From: Psococerastis gibbosa
Lineage: Eukaryota > Arthropoda > Insecta > Psocodea > Psocidae
Assembly: GCA_963971405.1 (NCBI GenBank)
Contig: OZ020490.1
Span: 32,389,464-32,453,463, forward strand
Direction: 5' to 3'
Length of the DNA stretch: 64,000 nt
Shown here: positions 17,301 through 29,099 of the stretch, one piece after another
How positions within the stretch are numbered: the first letter of the stretch is position 1
Layout of the letters: each line of letters begins with the position of its first letter
Program-made: the position numbers and the translations under genes
Notes under the pieces: generated by a model
What the model was told of the DNA's origin: nothing
Seen by the model: only the letters and a program-made list of their open reading frames with translations
Databases searched by the model: none

Positions 17301-18430
17301 TCGCTGACTCAGCAAACTTGCTTTTGATTAATCCGTGAGTGGAAGCAGCAGAAGGCTCCACGAGCCTGTTATACAAATTACTCCCAAACTTCCTCTTAAG
17401 AAAATCCACGCAATTGTGACCCCCGGGGCCATTTGCAAACTTAGTAATAACTTCAAGTGCTGCTTTAATAGTCTCTCGTAATTTTCAAGCACTTAAGAGA
17501 TAAATATCTGCCGCAGGTCTATTGAGAATTTATTAAGACACCACATTGTTATTGTTTGTGGTTTATCTTGGGCTTGACTTGAGTTCCTATCTGTACCTAT
17601 ATTTTGTATTCAGGAAAAATTAAGGGGAACCAAAAGGGAAGCAAAAGACCTTCTAGGTCGACGCTTATAGGAACTCAAACGAGTAGGCCCCACGAAGGAA
17701 AAAAAAAAAAAAAAAAAAAAAGGGGAACCATTTCAAAATTTTGGAAAACAAAATGTTGTGTGAGAGGAAATTAATTCAATTAATAGGACATGCTAAATTG
17801 TTGTTGTTGTTGTTTTTGTTGTTGATGTTGTCATAAAAAAGGTTAAATCGCGTACAAACAGTTTAATGAATGTATCCGATTAACCTCTTTACACTATCTT
17901 GTCGATTACTAGTACTTGTTCGTTACTTGATTGTATAATTTAACAGAAATATATATTTATTTATTGATATAGGCACTGTTCCCGTAAAAAAAATCCAGCA
18001 TATCAATCAAATACGCCTCCGACTTTACTTCGGGGGTGGTAAATGTGTGGAAAATCCTGAAAATCAGATTTTTCAAATTCAATTTTCATACTCCAAAACC
18101 ACCGTGTCCATCATTCTAAAAATAAAGTTGACGTCCGCACCTTTATAAGCCCCTTTCATCACGTTTCATATTAAAGTGAATTACACGTACATCTCGCTCA
18201 TTTTTTGCTAAAGTCATCATGAATGAAATTCCAAGCGGCTTTAATATAAAATACATCATTTCTCCTTTCACATCTACTTACTTTATGCGAACTACCTACG
18301 TACCTTTTTTTAATAAATACGTTATATTAACGCACTCCCCGAATCCGGTCTTTCAGCTTTTGTAAATACTGCCACAACTAAAACTAAGAAATTCGGTTGG
18401 TCTCGAGGAAAGAAGAAGAGGCGATTTGGA
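17301..18430. other. gene-free stretch with low-complexity DNA and repeat E
   Basis: No supported gene. It contains a poly-A run near 17700-17720, GTT-rich sequence near 17800, and a copy of repeat E at about 17838-17900 (ATCGCGTACAAACAGTTTAA, GTATCCGATTAACCTC). Confidence 0.5.
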
Positions 18431-19513
18431 AGCATTTTATTGTCAACTCTTATTATTTCACACCTGCTATAATTCGAACCTCTCTATAGTAATTCAAAGT
18501 TATCACGAGTTCCCTACAATATCTCTTTATATTTCGAACGAAATCAATAAATTTTTATGTACTTGGTAATTCGAACGATAAAATCATTACTAAATAAAAA
18601 AATGGCGTTAATTTGTACTCATCGGCGTCCAACACTCGACAATTCAAACATCAGCGGTGTGAGTTTTTCTGACTTTGTTCAAGTGGATGAAGATGTTGCT
18701 GTCTCAGCAGGTTCACTAACCGATGGCGAAATTTTATCAGATAAGAATAAAAAAGCAACGATAAAGATGAGGACGATACATCGAACCATTGTTGAACACT
18801 CGATAATTCAAAGTTGCAGAGAGAAAGAAGTGGAAGAACCAGCAATTAAACCATTAGTTGACATCAGCGGTGTGAGTTTTTCTGGCTTTGTTCAAGTGGA
18901 TGAAGGTGTTGCTGTCTCAGCAGGTTCACTAACTGATGGCGAAATTTTATCAGATAAGAATGAAAAAAGCAACGATAAAGATGAGGACGATACATCGAAC
19001 CATTGTTGAACACTCGATAATTCAAAGTTGCAGAGAGAAAGAAGTGAAAGAACCAGCAATTGAACCATTAGTTGACATCAGCGGTGTGCGTTTTTCTGAC
19101 TTTGTTCAAGTGGGTGAAGATGTTGCTGTCTCAACAGGTTCACTAACCGATGGCGAAATTTAATCTGATAAGAATGAAAAAAGCAACGATAAAGATGAGG
19201 ACGATACACCGAACCATTTGATATTTCGAACACTCGATAATTCAAAATTGCAGAGAGAAAGAAGTGGAAGAACCAGCAATTGAACCATTAGTTGACATCA
19301 GCGGTGTGAGTTTTTCTGGCTTTGTTCAAGTGGATGAAGATGTTGCTGTCTCAACAGGTTCACTAACCGATGGCGAAATTTTATCAGATAAGAATGAAAA
19401 AAGCAACAATAAAGATGAGGACGATACACCGAACCATTTGATATTTCGAACACTCAATAATTCGTAATATTATAAGAGTCCCTCGAGTTTCGAATCAACG
19501 AGAGTCGACTGTA
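18430..19513 (+). mobile_element. pogo/Tigger-like DNA transposon remnant
   Basis: The right end (complement) reads CAGTCGACTCTCGTTGATTC followed by TA, which fits pogo/Tigger terminal repeats (CAG(T)...CTCGTT, TA target). AATTCGAAC motifs typical of these TIRs also occur at 18471, 18571 and 19441. The left end is not clear. The middle is an array of transposase-derived units (next entry). Confidence 0.65.
18640..19470 (+). repeat. tandem array derived from transposase C-terminal coding sequence
   Basis: Four units with CATCAGCGGTGTG starting at 18649, 18862, 19076 and 19296 (spacing 213-220 bp). Each unit codes for ISGVSFSDFVQVDEDVAVSA and GSLTDGEILSDKN, which resembles the acidic C-terminal tail of Tigger/pogo transposases (xxFVxVDxxL...LTDxEI). 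Units 1 and 2 lie in one open frame (18557-19009); later units are shifted. It is unlikely to be a working protein. Confidence 0.75.
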
Positions 19514-20040
19514 TATACGGCACTGACAAAAGCTGCAATTTTGCACTACTTTAAAGACCACCCTAAACCGAGCTAGGAAACATAATAAAAAATAAAATGA
19601 AGTTTACGGGAAGTGCCCGAGCTATAAAACCGCATGGCGTGAGCAATATGAAATTTTACAGTTTTCGTTCGCAGAATTGTTGCAAATTGAAGAGACCGGA
19701 GCCGGGGGGTTGGAGGTCATGGTGTATTGCTGGGGAGTGGTGGAGGGGGGGGGGGGGAGTTGGTACCTGTTGCGAGCCCTAGGGGTAGCTCATTTCGTCA
19801 TTGCGACCCCACCCTCCCCTACCTATGTGTCCCTTTTAATGTTCCCACGGTACACCACCAAATTGCCCCATACATTTTTTATCTTATTCAGATGTATAGT
19901 GCTTATATGCTGTAAGCAGTGGCGTAGCCGTATACACACAATATTATGTATATAGGCCTACGCTCATCGCCGTCAATGATGTATTGTCCGTAATTTATTT
20001 ATTTTATCTTATATGTAGTTGTCAAATTTCTGGTCAATAC
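19514..20040. other. gene-free stretch
   Basis: No supported gene. A G run at 19747-19758 and a GC-richer patch (19690-19830) stand out; neither is explained. Confidence 0.4.
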
Positions 20041-20041
20041 A

Positions 20042-20043
20042 CA

Positions 20044-20082
<39 letters not shown>
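20042..20082. repeat. (ATT)n microsatellite
   Basis: About 13 ATT/TTA units at the start of a LINE 3' fragment. Confidence 0.9.
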
Positions 20083-20094
20083 GAGACAAAATAT

Positions 20095-20250
20095 TCCTAT
20101 AACACATAATAAGTACGGCAGACGCCTCAATGAAACAGTTTTACCAGAGATATTTAACAAATTGCCACTTAAACTAAAAGAATTGAACAAAATAGGGAAA
20201 ATAAAAAAAGAATTAAAAAAATACTTAATTTTAAATACAGACTATTAGCC
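20095..20250 (+). pseudogene. LINE ORF2 C-terminal tail
   Basis: The frame reads LNETVLPEIFNKLPLKLKEL then KIKKELKKYLILN, the (F)NKLPxxLK...LKxYL tail common to CR1/Jockey-type LINE proteins. Only about 40 codons remain. Confidence 0.6.
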
Positions 20251-20504
20251 ATTTCATTATACATATAATTTTACATCAATATATAATAATATATAATAGT
20301 ATAAATAATAAATATATATAAATACATCCTTCAGAGTTCAGAAGGATCTCACTCATTGCAGAAAGCTAGAGTGAGTACTATATAATGGTTTATTATTATT
20401 AATTATTATTAATTATATTTATATCTTGCAGAGCCACTGCACTATGATCGCTCGATAAGCGGAAGCTTGAGCGTGATAATGCTGATTAATAACAAATTGT
20501 TGTT

Positions 20505-20935
20505 CTCAATATATGCACCTTGTCCGGGGTTACCGGTCAAGGAAAAAAGTGAAGTGAAAGTGATTATTATTATTATTATTATTATTATGGGGCTTACATG
20601 CAGTATTCCGGTAAAAACTATTATTTTCTTTAATGTTGTATTGTTTTATTTCTATTAAATACTCCCAGTGCTGGGGGTACCGGCTGGGAAAAAAAAGAAA
20701 AAAAAATATTATTATTATTATTAAAATAAAATAAACATTATAAATAAATAACAAAAATAAATGATTAAGCCTTGTTTAGCAGCACTGTATGAGCCTTTTG
20801 TCCCAAATAAGCGCTTGCTTGGGGATGCGGGATGCTATTATTACATAACTTATTATAATATTGTGGTATTATTATGTAAGTTATTGTATTTTGTAAATAT
20901 ATGCTCCTTGTCCAGGGGATACTGGACAAGGAAAA
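20505..20935 (+). repeat. three LINE-type 3' hairpins
   Basis: Three stem-loops of the same design occur: CCTTGTCCGGGGTTACCGGTCAAGG (20518-20542), CCCAGTGCTGGGGGTACCGGCTGGG (20664-20688) and CCTTGTCCAGGGGATACTGGACAAGG (20906-20931). Each is followed by A-rich sequence; the first two by (ATT)n or (TTA)n. Such hairpins next to a simple-repeat tail are typical of LINE 3' ends read by the reverse transcriptase. Confidence 0.6.
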
Positions 20936-21029
20936 GAAAATTTTTTATATTTATTTTGACTATATCGCCTCTCCCTGAACAAGGACATGAGCATGGACTT
21001 GCATTTTATTTGACTTATACATAAGTAAA

Positions 21030-21245
21030 TAAAATAAATAAATAAATATTGACTTTTTGTTCCATTACTAACCCAACCTAGCAGAGTTAGAGCTGTAAAG
21101 CCTCTCTTACATTCAACTAGGGAAGACTTGGGACCGCCTGCTTTACATGCCCTCCGAAGTATGGCTAGTGGCTAGTGTGGGACTCGAACCAACCACCTTT
21201 CGGGTGAAAGTTGGAGTCTGTAACACTACTCTACATGTCTGTTTG
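21030..21245 (-). repeat. SINE-A, full copy
   Basis: Tail (AAAT)n, body AACCCAACCTAGCAGAGTTA, CCGCCTGCTTTACATGCCCT, and head GACTCGAACC...ACTACTCTACATG. The head complement has B box GGTTCGAGTCC and A box TAGAGTAGTG, so the family is tRNA-derived. Confidence 0.88.
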
Positions 21246-21512
21246 CATATAAATGATTACTTATTTTTATTTATTTATTTAATAACAAGTAGGCCTCGTC
21301 CATAAAAAGCCACATAATAAAACGGTACATTCTGGGACGCCAATTGGGGGAGGGGCCCATTTGTCCTACCTCCGGACTGTCAGCTCTTCCAAGAGTAAGC
21401 AAATTCAGTAAATGAAATAAAAAGTATTAAAAAAATGATTAAAAATAAATAAAAAATGATTCAACGGGTCGAAAGAATAATTATGATTCCCGAATTGTGA
21501 CACGATCTCAAA

Positions 21513-21905
21513 TTAAGGCTGAGTGTTCAAAATGTTTTGTAAACAAGAAATTTCGCTGATTTTTTGACGAAAATAATTTATTGCTCATTCCACAGATACA
21601 AAGATAACAAAGTGAACAGATAAAAAACTCATAAAAAATCCAAGTTATCGCTGGAAATTTATATTTTCTGAACTGAAATATTACTAACTCAAAAAAATTG
21701 GAAAAAGAGCCTTAAACCCATTTTGTAGCACAGTTATAAATCTGTAAGGGAAATAGACAGCTTTCTGTGAAAGCTCGTATTTTTTAAGATTTTTTCATCT
21801 GTTCCCTTTTATATCTTTGTGGCTGTGGAACGAGCAATTAATTAATTTCGTCCAAAAAGTACGATAATTTCTTGTTTACAAAACATTTTGAACACTCAGG
21901 CTTAA
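21513..21905. mobile_element. TTAA-flanked palindromic MITE (second piggyBac-type family)
   Basis: Between TTAA at 21513 and TTAA at 21902, the ends are inverted: GGCTGAGTGTTCAAAATGTT (left) and the complement of AACATTTTGAACACTCAGGC (right). The interior is also partly palindromic (TTTGTAAACAAGAAAT). No ORF. Related fragments may be near 39080-39185 and 61850-61980. Confidence 0.7.
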
Positions 21906-22446
21906 TAAGTGAAAGTTGTGTAAAAAGTATATTTTGACGTACATACTTGGATATTCTCCGATCTACTTAGGCCGTTTCCGACCAACGAACTTATCTCACT
22001 ATTTAGCTTTTGAGATAACCTATATACGTAGTGTGGCTGAATAAGTTTCAATGGTCAGAAAGACCCTTAGTAAGTGAGTTACTTTAGTAAGAAAAAAAAT
22101 TATCAATGCTTTCCGCACGGGGCGTGACAACTTGGGAGAAAACCTACCTCCTACCTTTAAGCACCCAAAAGATTGTGTGAAAATGGTTTAAGGGGAGGTT
22201 TATACCAATAACAGCTACATGGCTGTAGGGGTAGTTAATTCCATTTCCTTGCGTCTTACAACTTGTCCCTTTGAACTCTTAGACGGTACATTGCTAAATC
22301 GTCCCCGTGTGTCTCGTTCGCGGGTTTGTCTTTAGTTGCTTACTGTTTATTCTCTTTACAACTTCCCCCACTGAATATGCAAAGTTGTAGAATAATAATG
22401 GGGTATAAGAGGGTCTGGAATTGCACAGTTGGTAGAGAAATAGATC

Positions 22447-22545
22447 GGGCTTTCCTAGTTGAGTGTAAGAGAGGGCTTTATAGCCCTAACTCCGCTAGGT
22501 TGGTTTAGTAATAGAAACAATAAAAAGTCCTTATTTATTTATTTT
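22447..22545 (+). repeat. SINE-A, 3' fragment
   Basis: TTGAGTGTAAGAGAGGGCTT, CCCTAACTCCGCTAGGTTGG and the TTTATTTATTT tail; the tRNA-like head is missing. Confidence 0.8.
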
Positions 22546-22938
22546 AAAACGGTATGAAAGGTTAATTCACGGCATTTTACGCCGGACCTGGAAAAATAAA
22601 GAGCAACATGTTTCTTGAGTGCCGATTTTAAGTAAGGGGAGATCAGTGGCGTCATTTGGGGTGCCAGTGTTTTTTTTTTTTGTTTTTTTTTTATGGACTT
22701 ATAGTGAGTGGCCCATAGGTTCCTTGTCCAATGCGAACGACGCCATGGACTTCTGACATAATTTGTATTGTTTCCGTATGAATTTTTGGCCATTTCAAAT
22801 TGGTATACGTTCTCGATGTCAACCTACACCGGCTGCAAGCGGTAATGGACAAGCTTACCATTCACGCAATAAAACAAACGAAAGTATGACTTAACCAAGT
22901 ACAGATCGTTCCAGTGGCTAGAGGATATAGAACAAACT

Positions 22939-23010
22939 GAACTTGGCGGGATTCGAAACCACGATCAACGTTTGACCGTGGCGACGTCTTAACCACTAGA
23001 CCACAAGCCA
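22939..23010 (-). repeat. tRNA-like head of SINE-B
   Basis: On the minus strand TGGTCTAGTGGTTAAGACG (A box) and TTTCGAATCCCGCCAAGTTC (B-box-like, one extra T) give a 72-nt tRNA-like unit, but the acceptor and anticodon stems do not pair well. A similar end (GAACCCCGCCAAGTCCAG) is seen near 40890 and a weaker one near 24000. The flanks ACCTCTTC...GTTTTAACCGAAATTAGA also recur. This is a dispersed SINE rather than a functional tRNA. Confidence 0.65.
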
Positions 23011-23667
23011 TCTAATTTCGGTTAAAACGACGAGGTTACCTCTTCAGCCAAATTTAGTTAAATTTCTGTGTTATATACATGTCATAAAATACTGCAATAT
23101 GCCCCCCCCCCCTGCAATTGGAAGAAAATACAACATTGACCCTGACAATCGAGAAAATCGTTAGGTATAAGGTTGTTAAAAGGTTTTTAAGAATAGACCT
23201 GGAATTGTGACCTTGCCCTCCTAAATAATATTGAAAAGAGGGATATACAGGGGAGGTATAGGGGAGATCTCCCCTCCCTAAGTTTCACTCCCCCTCCCCT
23301 ATTTTGGCATCATTTTGGCCTCTCCCGAGGGAAAATGTTAGAAAAAATGGTCCTGAAATAGTGGTGTTTGTTGTTAATGTTAACCAACTTTTCAACGCAT
23401 TTAGAAAGCCGTTTTGATTTTACTGAAAATATCTCCTTTTTCACCTATGAATAATCTAATATATATATATATCTAAAAAATTTATAGGAAAAATACTAGT
23501 AAAAAGTTATTTGTAGCCTACTCGTTATTTGAATATTTAACTGGTACTGATTTGATCCCTAATGGAAATTACGTTAATTGGGTGAACATCTGTGCCAAGC
23601 GGTATAAATTGCTAAGTCCCAGGTGGTATCTTATTAACTGAGTTAATTATTCGATATAGCCCATTCA

Positions 23668-23886
23668 GTCAGGACATGTAGAGCAGTGGTATGGACTCTG
23701 ACTTTCACCCGAAAGGTTAATGGTTCGAGTCCCACACTGGCTATATTTTCAGGCCATGCTTCGGAGGGCATGTAAAGTAGGCGGTCCCGGGTCTTCCTAG
23801 TTGAGTGTAAGAGAGGGCTTTATAGCCCTAACTCCGCTATAGGTTGGCTTAGTAATAGAAAAAAAGTCCTTATTTATTTATTTATT
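23668..23886 (+). repeat. SINE-A, full copy
   Basis: Head GGACATGTAGAGCAGTGGTA, B box GGTTCGAGTCC, body CATGCTTCGGAGGGCATGTA, 3' end CCGCTATAGGTTGGCTTAG and (TTTA)n tail. Confidence 0.9.
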
Positions 23887-23924
23887 ACAACATTATATGG
23901 AATATATATATAATATTGGTACTA

Positions 23925-24025
23925 AACAAACAAGGGTTGAAGAGGTTATAACCGAAATTAGAGGATCTGAAAAAAGGCGATGCCCCGGCAAGGCTTATGT
24001 TTGAATCCAGCTAAGTCCAGATTTT
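23925..24025 (+). repeat. SINE-B-like fragment
   Basis: GAAGAGGTTATAACCGAAATTAGAGG and TTTGAATCCAGCTAAGTCCAG resemble the SINE-B copy at 40850-40920; diverged, weak B box. Confidence 0.5.
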
Positions 24026-24849
24026 TATAGTATCCTCTAATATTTAAAAATAATAATAGTTTATTTTTGAGCCATCAACAGATCAGGTCCACAACGATGA
24101 CACTTACATGGTACAGTACCCGCAACCAAAAAAGACACAAAAAGGCTTTAAAAAAAACAAAATATGTAATTGATTAAGAACTAAAAAGTTCTACATGCCT
24201 ATAAATCAACAATTCACCCTACGGCACAGGCCTGCTTATAATGCCCGAGATAGCTGTCCTGAAGGATGGAAGGCTCAGTGCAAATGGATCAGGAACATTG
24301 AGTTTGTTTATAACCCCAATGATCCTAACAAGCGTTAAGTTAATTTTAATTAACATTTAAAATCAACACACAATCCGTATTATAAGAGAGAATCTTAACA
24401 AAGTGAACTCCTGTCATATTGAGGCAACCGGGATCGGAACTATTTTATCCCATAACATCCTCTTTTAGGGAGACTCATCTACCTATTGAGACAGCGACCA
24501 GTGTTCAACTTCCGGAAAATTTCTTCACAAATTTTCCTTTCACGACCATTTCATTTCGTTTCATTTCATGACCCCCTGACTCTAAACCCCCCCCCCCTCC
24601 CCGTTAAAAATGCTATATATATATAATATATACAATATGCATGTAGGCCTATGCATGTATATCGATTTTAGGAAACACTCTAACTTCCGTAAATATTATC
24701 CGATCTTGATGAGATTAGGGCGGCTGGATCACACAATCAGTTTAAAAATAAAATTAAATCATATATTTTCGATAAAACCTAGACTCTGTTACCTAACTTC
24801 GTAGCAGTACAAACAATGGACCCCCCCCCTTTCCCCCTCCTATACCCCC

Positions 24850-25294
24850 TCCTTTTTTAGAATAGAATAGAATAGAATATTTATTAAATGCCAGCAACAG
24901 AAATAAATCGATCCAATACCGAAGGCATTTACAATAAAAACAGCGCAAATAACAATTTACAACACAGAAATATTTAAAATTAAAAGTAATTACATTAGCA
25001 TTAATAGGCAATCGTCAATTTAAAAAAACCCCGTAAACAAATTTTAAACAGAAGTAGGCTGCAAAACGGGTCTAGATGACCGTGTTCGTTTATTGTTTTT
25101 AAAATTCTAGACAAAGAGGCCTTGGATAGTGAATCAGCCACAAACAGAGTTCTTAATCTTGTGTTCCTCACATTGACTCTGAGCTGAACCCTTTCAAGTA
25201 TAGTGGGGGCATTTAGCATACTGCTTATTAACTTGTGGACGAATATACAGTCCGCAGACACCCTCCTATTCCTGAGCGAGCTCATCTCAAACAA
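24850..25294 (-). pseudogene. LINE (Jockey/CR1-like) ORF2 C-terminus and 3' end
   Basis: The frame 25001-25294 gives LRNRRVSADCIFVHKLISSM, then LNAPTILERVQLRVNVRNTR, the conserved tail after the RT domain in Jockey/CR1 LINEs (RRxxxDxxFxxKLxxGxxD...LLxxIxLxVPxRxTR). It is followed by a 3' UTR and a (TTCTA)n tail at 24858-24880 on the complement. Strongly 5'-truncated; no RT motif. Confidence 0.75.
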
Positions 25295-25299
25295 ACAAA

Positions 25300-26690
25300 G
25301 AAGTTGGGAGGTTCTAATCGGACCTTCTTTCCCCCTTTTTATATTCCATATACGATAATTTAAGTTATATTTTACTATGTATACTTATTAAATAAAACGG
25401 ATTCTCGAGGATTTAAACATTAATATATTTGACAGATGTCAGGGCAGAGAGCCGACCAGGCGACCACACCACATTACACACAGTAAACAAAAACATTACG
25501 AAAACACTGCTGCCACTACAAATTATGGCGCGTAGTTCAGTTTGGATTAGTTAATTCAATAATACTGTTATTAAGTTATGGTTAACATACAAAAAAGACT
25601 TTATAGTCTTATTGTTCGCCATTTGTATAATGTTATTATTGACAAATGACTTTATTGTCATAAAGTCGTTTATTCATTCATTCATTCATCCATTCAAACT
25701 TGGCACAAAAATTGATCATAGAAATGTCTTGATCGAGTTCGTTAACCAGCATGATCCGCCACTTCGTTTCAAGATGGCGGCCGATTAAAACCTTGTATAA
25801 TTCATATCTCAGTTACTATTGGTCGAAGAGAAATAAAAAAAAATCTGACTGAAAGCCCGTATTATTTATCTGCGATAATGGTAATCATCACTTTTTATAG
25901 CAGATCAACGATTTCAAGATTTTCAACGATTTAAAGATTTTACGGGGTCCTCTTTCGGGGACTTCAAAATGAGTAAATTCGTTGAATTCTCACAATTGAA
26001 AATTTCTTACATGCGCAACACGAAGCTTTCCCTACACTAACTACGTATAAGCTGAGGTATTGTACTAACGTACACATAGGAAATCAATAAGTCACTATTT
26101 TTGTTTCAGTGAAAAAATATAAAATAAAATATACAAAATAAATCCTAAGAGAAGTTTTTGCTCAGCTCAGAGCGAACAGCCCCATGGGAAGAAGTGCCCG
26201 CGGATGTTTTGTCTCCAACCTTCACTCCAACACAGTTTCCTCTTCCAATGAAAAATTTTCTTATTTAATCTTGAGTTCTATTTTCGGAACAGTTCTTAGC
26301 AAATGCAATCGTCATCGCAACTTCAATTTCTTCCTTCTTAATTTATTCTTGTTTTTTGGTTTATTGAAAATGAGTGTTTATGTATATTTTCTACTCTCAT
26401 CTATTTTCGCAGCTCAAATTAAAGTGACAATCAGATTGGGAGATTACTGCCATTGCTAACACTTGGGAATTTGCCGAAATAAACGCAAAACTCAACGGGG
26501 AAGACATAGTGTAATGATTTAAAAAACAGCGCGGAGTGAGTGGCGGGGATACTTTGAAACTCGAAACGGAAATGAGTCGAAAGGGGAATAAATCGAGCAT
26601 TAACCACGATTAAACACAATTGGGGGCGAGTCAAAATAATATATTGGGTTTTTTGGGGGGTGAGGTTAACCACATGAAGTCAACTTGGGA
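25300..26690. other. gene-free stretch
   Basis: No supported gene. A (ATTC)n run lies at 25671-25696. The segment about 25795-25900 (ATATCTCAGTTACTATTGGTC, AATCTGAC) recurs diverged at about 58045-58150, so it is an unnamed dispersed repeat. Confidence 0.45.
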
Positions 26691-28200
26691 GTTAAAAGGT
26701 GCCTAAAAGTGGCTAATATGACCGGATAAGGACGAAGTGAGCTGGCAAGTCTCAAACTTGCTCATTCTCTGACTTTCTTGGTGATGAGTTGCGTCGAGGT
26801 TGATTTTTTTGTGCACTTGAAAACAGCCACCATGATGGGGTAGGAAAAACTTGTCTGGGCCTAAAGCCGGTCGCTGGGGAGCCACAGCCCGGAGCCTGAC
26901 CAACTAGGCTCCGGTAGCCGCCTGGATTTCGGATAGGCGAGATGGAGTGAGCCATGCATATTTTGACCTACCTACGGCCTGCCTAGGGCCTACTACACCC
27001 TGCGGAGTATGCACTCTCTGCGCCCTGCACCTACTAGTGGAAGCCGAGTACCCTGCCGTGAGCTCTGGTCCGTAAGCTTCTTTTCTTTTATATAATTTTC
27101 CAGTTCGTCAATTTTCCTAAGTTCTGGGCGCAATTTTGCTACCCCCTACATTTCTAAATCATTTAGTCCGTACGTAATTTTGATGAGCTGTCTGTCTTGT
27201 CATAATCAGCTGATGACACTCCTGGAGCTGTCAAACTTCGGGAGCCTGTTCATTCTTGTTCTTATTACAACATGGTGGTCTAAGAATAGGGACGCTGGGG
27301 GTTTGCAGCCACTTTTGGAACCGTAAAATTGAGGCGTGTGACCCGATCCTTGCCTACGGGAAAGGGGCACGTCTACCGGTCCTTGTTTGGCAGTAATCAT
27401 TCCAAAATTGTAGGTTGGCGCCCCGGGTTCGTGTTTTGATTACATTTTAATAAAGAGGTCTCTGTTTTGGCGCAAAAACGCAGCGTCTCTGTGCTTAGAT
27501 CACCAGGTTGTCAATGTATTGTTTTCACTGTACTTACCGTAGTAATTTCGTTTGTCACTCTCACATTATTTTTGTTTTGTTGCTTTTGGAAAAAGCGGAA
27601 AAGTTTTCCCGGCTGGGTTTTTTCGGTTAATTTTAAAATAAAATAAGAGCTCCTCTGGCTCGGTAATCTTGTTGACTATTTCGGCCATATTGGTTTCTAT
27701 TGCCCCGTCTAAGACGTGGTTTTAGCTTAATGCACCCGCTACTGTTTGGCGCTGTTTTTCAATTTAAAAATTATTATTGCACTGTATATTTTGTTGCATT
27801 AGAAGAGAGAGATTGTTGTCGCAGATTTTGTCCAGGTTTCTTTCTGACCTTAACGCTCCCTGAGTTGAGTCTCCGCATGAGGAAGGATGCGGCTCTAGAG
27901 TATAGCGCCCCGCGATCTGGGTTTCTGTCGGATTCATCGGGAGCTTGACCTCGGTAGCTGCATGTTTCCCTAGTTGTGTTGAGTAGTTTGAAGCCGGAGT
28001 GGGATTAGCTTGGGTGTCGTCTGAGCTAGCCCGTTTTAATTTTCGTAACACCAATCCCAGGCTAATCAGGCTCCGGGCTTCAGTGTCTTATCAGGACCGG
28101 TCTTCCGTTAGAAAACAGCTACCTTCTAGAGTAGCCCTAAGTAGTTTATTTCATTTCCCTAAGTTTCCGAACATAACTTTCCTAAGTTAAGCAAGCATAA
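26690..28200. other. GC-richer unexplained region
   Basis: About 1.5 kb of more balanced base composition in AT-rich surroundings. GGCTCCGG is seen at 26905 and 28070, in inverted relation to CCGGAGCC at 26889. TTGGCGCCCCGGGTTCG at 27415 and ATTTTAATAAAG at 27444 might suggest an LTR element edge, but no gag or pol frame and no LTR pair is visible. The short frames show no known motif. Not assigned. Confidence 0.3.
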
Positions 28201-28429
28201 GCATCACAAGCAGTTTTATTTAATAAGAACATAGCAGATCTTGTAACAATAATTAAGAAGAGTCTTATAGCTCCCAAAGAATAATAAATGAAATTAGATT
28301 AGTAAAGCAAGTTTTAATAGCGAGAAGCATGCATGCTAGAATTGCACAAGCAGTGTACGAGTATGAGTAACAGAAATGAACATTAAAGTTTAATTTCACA
28401 TTTGACATATAAGAAGGAATTTTACAATA

Positions 28430-28720
28430 GTCCGGTTTATAAAAGTGCAACGTCTAAGATGGCTGAGACGCGTCGTAAGATTGTCATACGACCGCATGCC
28501 GGACACGATGTACAAGGCAAGCATGACAGGAAAACGACTGGTGGGACGTCCTTGAAAATGCTGGAAAGATGAGTTAGAAACTGACCGCTGCGAGTTGAGG
28601 GTCCGTAGATGGTGGAGCGTTGTACGAAACCGAGATGACTGGAGGAGTGTTGTCGAGCAGGACAAAGCTCATCAGGGGCTCATCAAGCCAGAAGAAGAAG
28701 AAGAAGAAGAAGAAGAAGAA
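28430..28720 (+). pseudogene. LINE ORF2 C-terminal remnant with (GAA)n tail
   Basis: Reading + with a stop in the middle: MAETRRKIVIRPHAGH..., GKHDRKTTGGTS, WKDELETD, RRWWSVVRNRDDWRSVVEQD then AHQGL. The pattern WxDDLxxD...W...AxDRxxWRxxVxxAxxHxGL is the C-terminal tail of RTE/CR1-type LINEs. A (GAA)n run (28689-28720) is the tail. One stop shows decay. Confidence 0.65.
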
Positions 28721-28867
28721 GAGAACACTTGAGAATTTGCCAGTGTTGCTGAATTTGCATTCGACTGTGAATATTGTGAATTTAAAGAAAATAGTTTTTC
28801 ATCGTTTTATTTAGGGTGTACCCGAGGTGCCGGTATTATATTTGGGATCTTACTTCCCAAATTTCAT

Positions 28868-29086
28868 GAAAAATAATAAATAAATAAATATTGAGTTTTT
28901 TTTCTATTATTAAGCCAATCTAGCGGAGTTAGGGCTGCTCTCTCAACCACTCATCCAGGAAGGCCCGGCACTGCCTGGTTTACATGCCCTCCGAAGCTTG
29001 GCCAGAAAATGTAGTAAGTCTGGGACTTGAATCAACAGCGTTTCGGGTGAAAGTTGGAGTTTGTACCACTACTCTACATGTCCTGA
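28868..29086 (-). repeat. SINE-A, full copy
   Basis: (AAAT)n tail, AAGCCAATCTAGCGGAGTTA, body and head ending ACCACTACTCTACATGTCC. A family A fragment begins directly to its right. Confidence 0.88.
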
Positions 29087-29099
29087 AAAAATGCCCTAC

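Noticed and set aside
18557..19009. 150-aa open frame as a host gene
   Set aside because: It is just two units of the transposase-derived tandem repeat and loses frame in the next units.
22939..23010. Functional tRNA gene
   Set aside because: A and B boxes are visible but acceptor and anticodon stems do not pair; flanks recur elsewhere, so it is a SINE head.
27410..27440. Primer binding site of an LTR element (TTGGCGCCCC)
   Set aside because: Only the first eight bases resemble a tRNA-Lys complement; no LTR pair, gag or pol is nearby.
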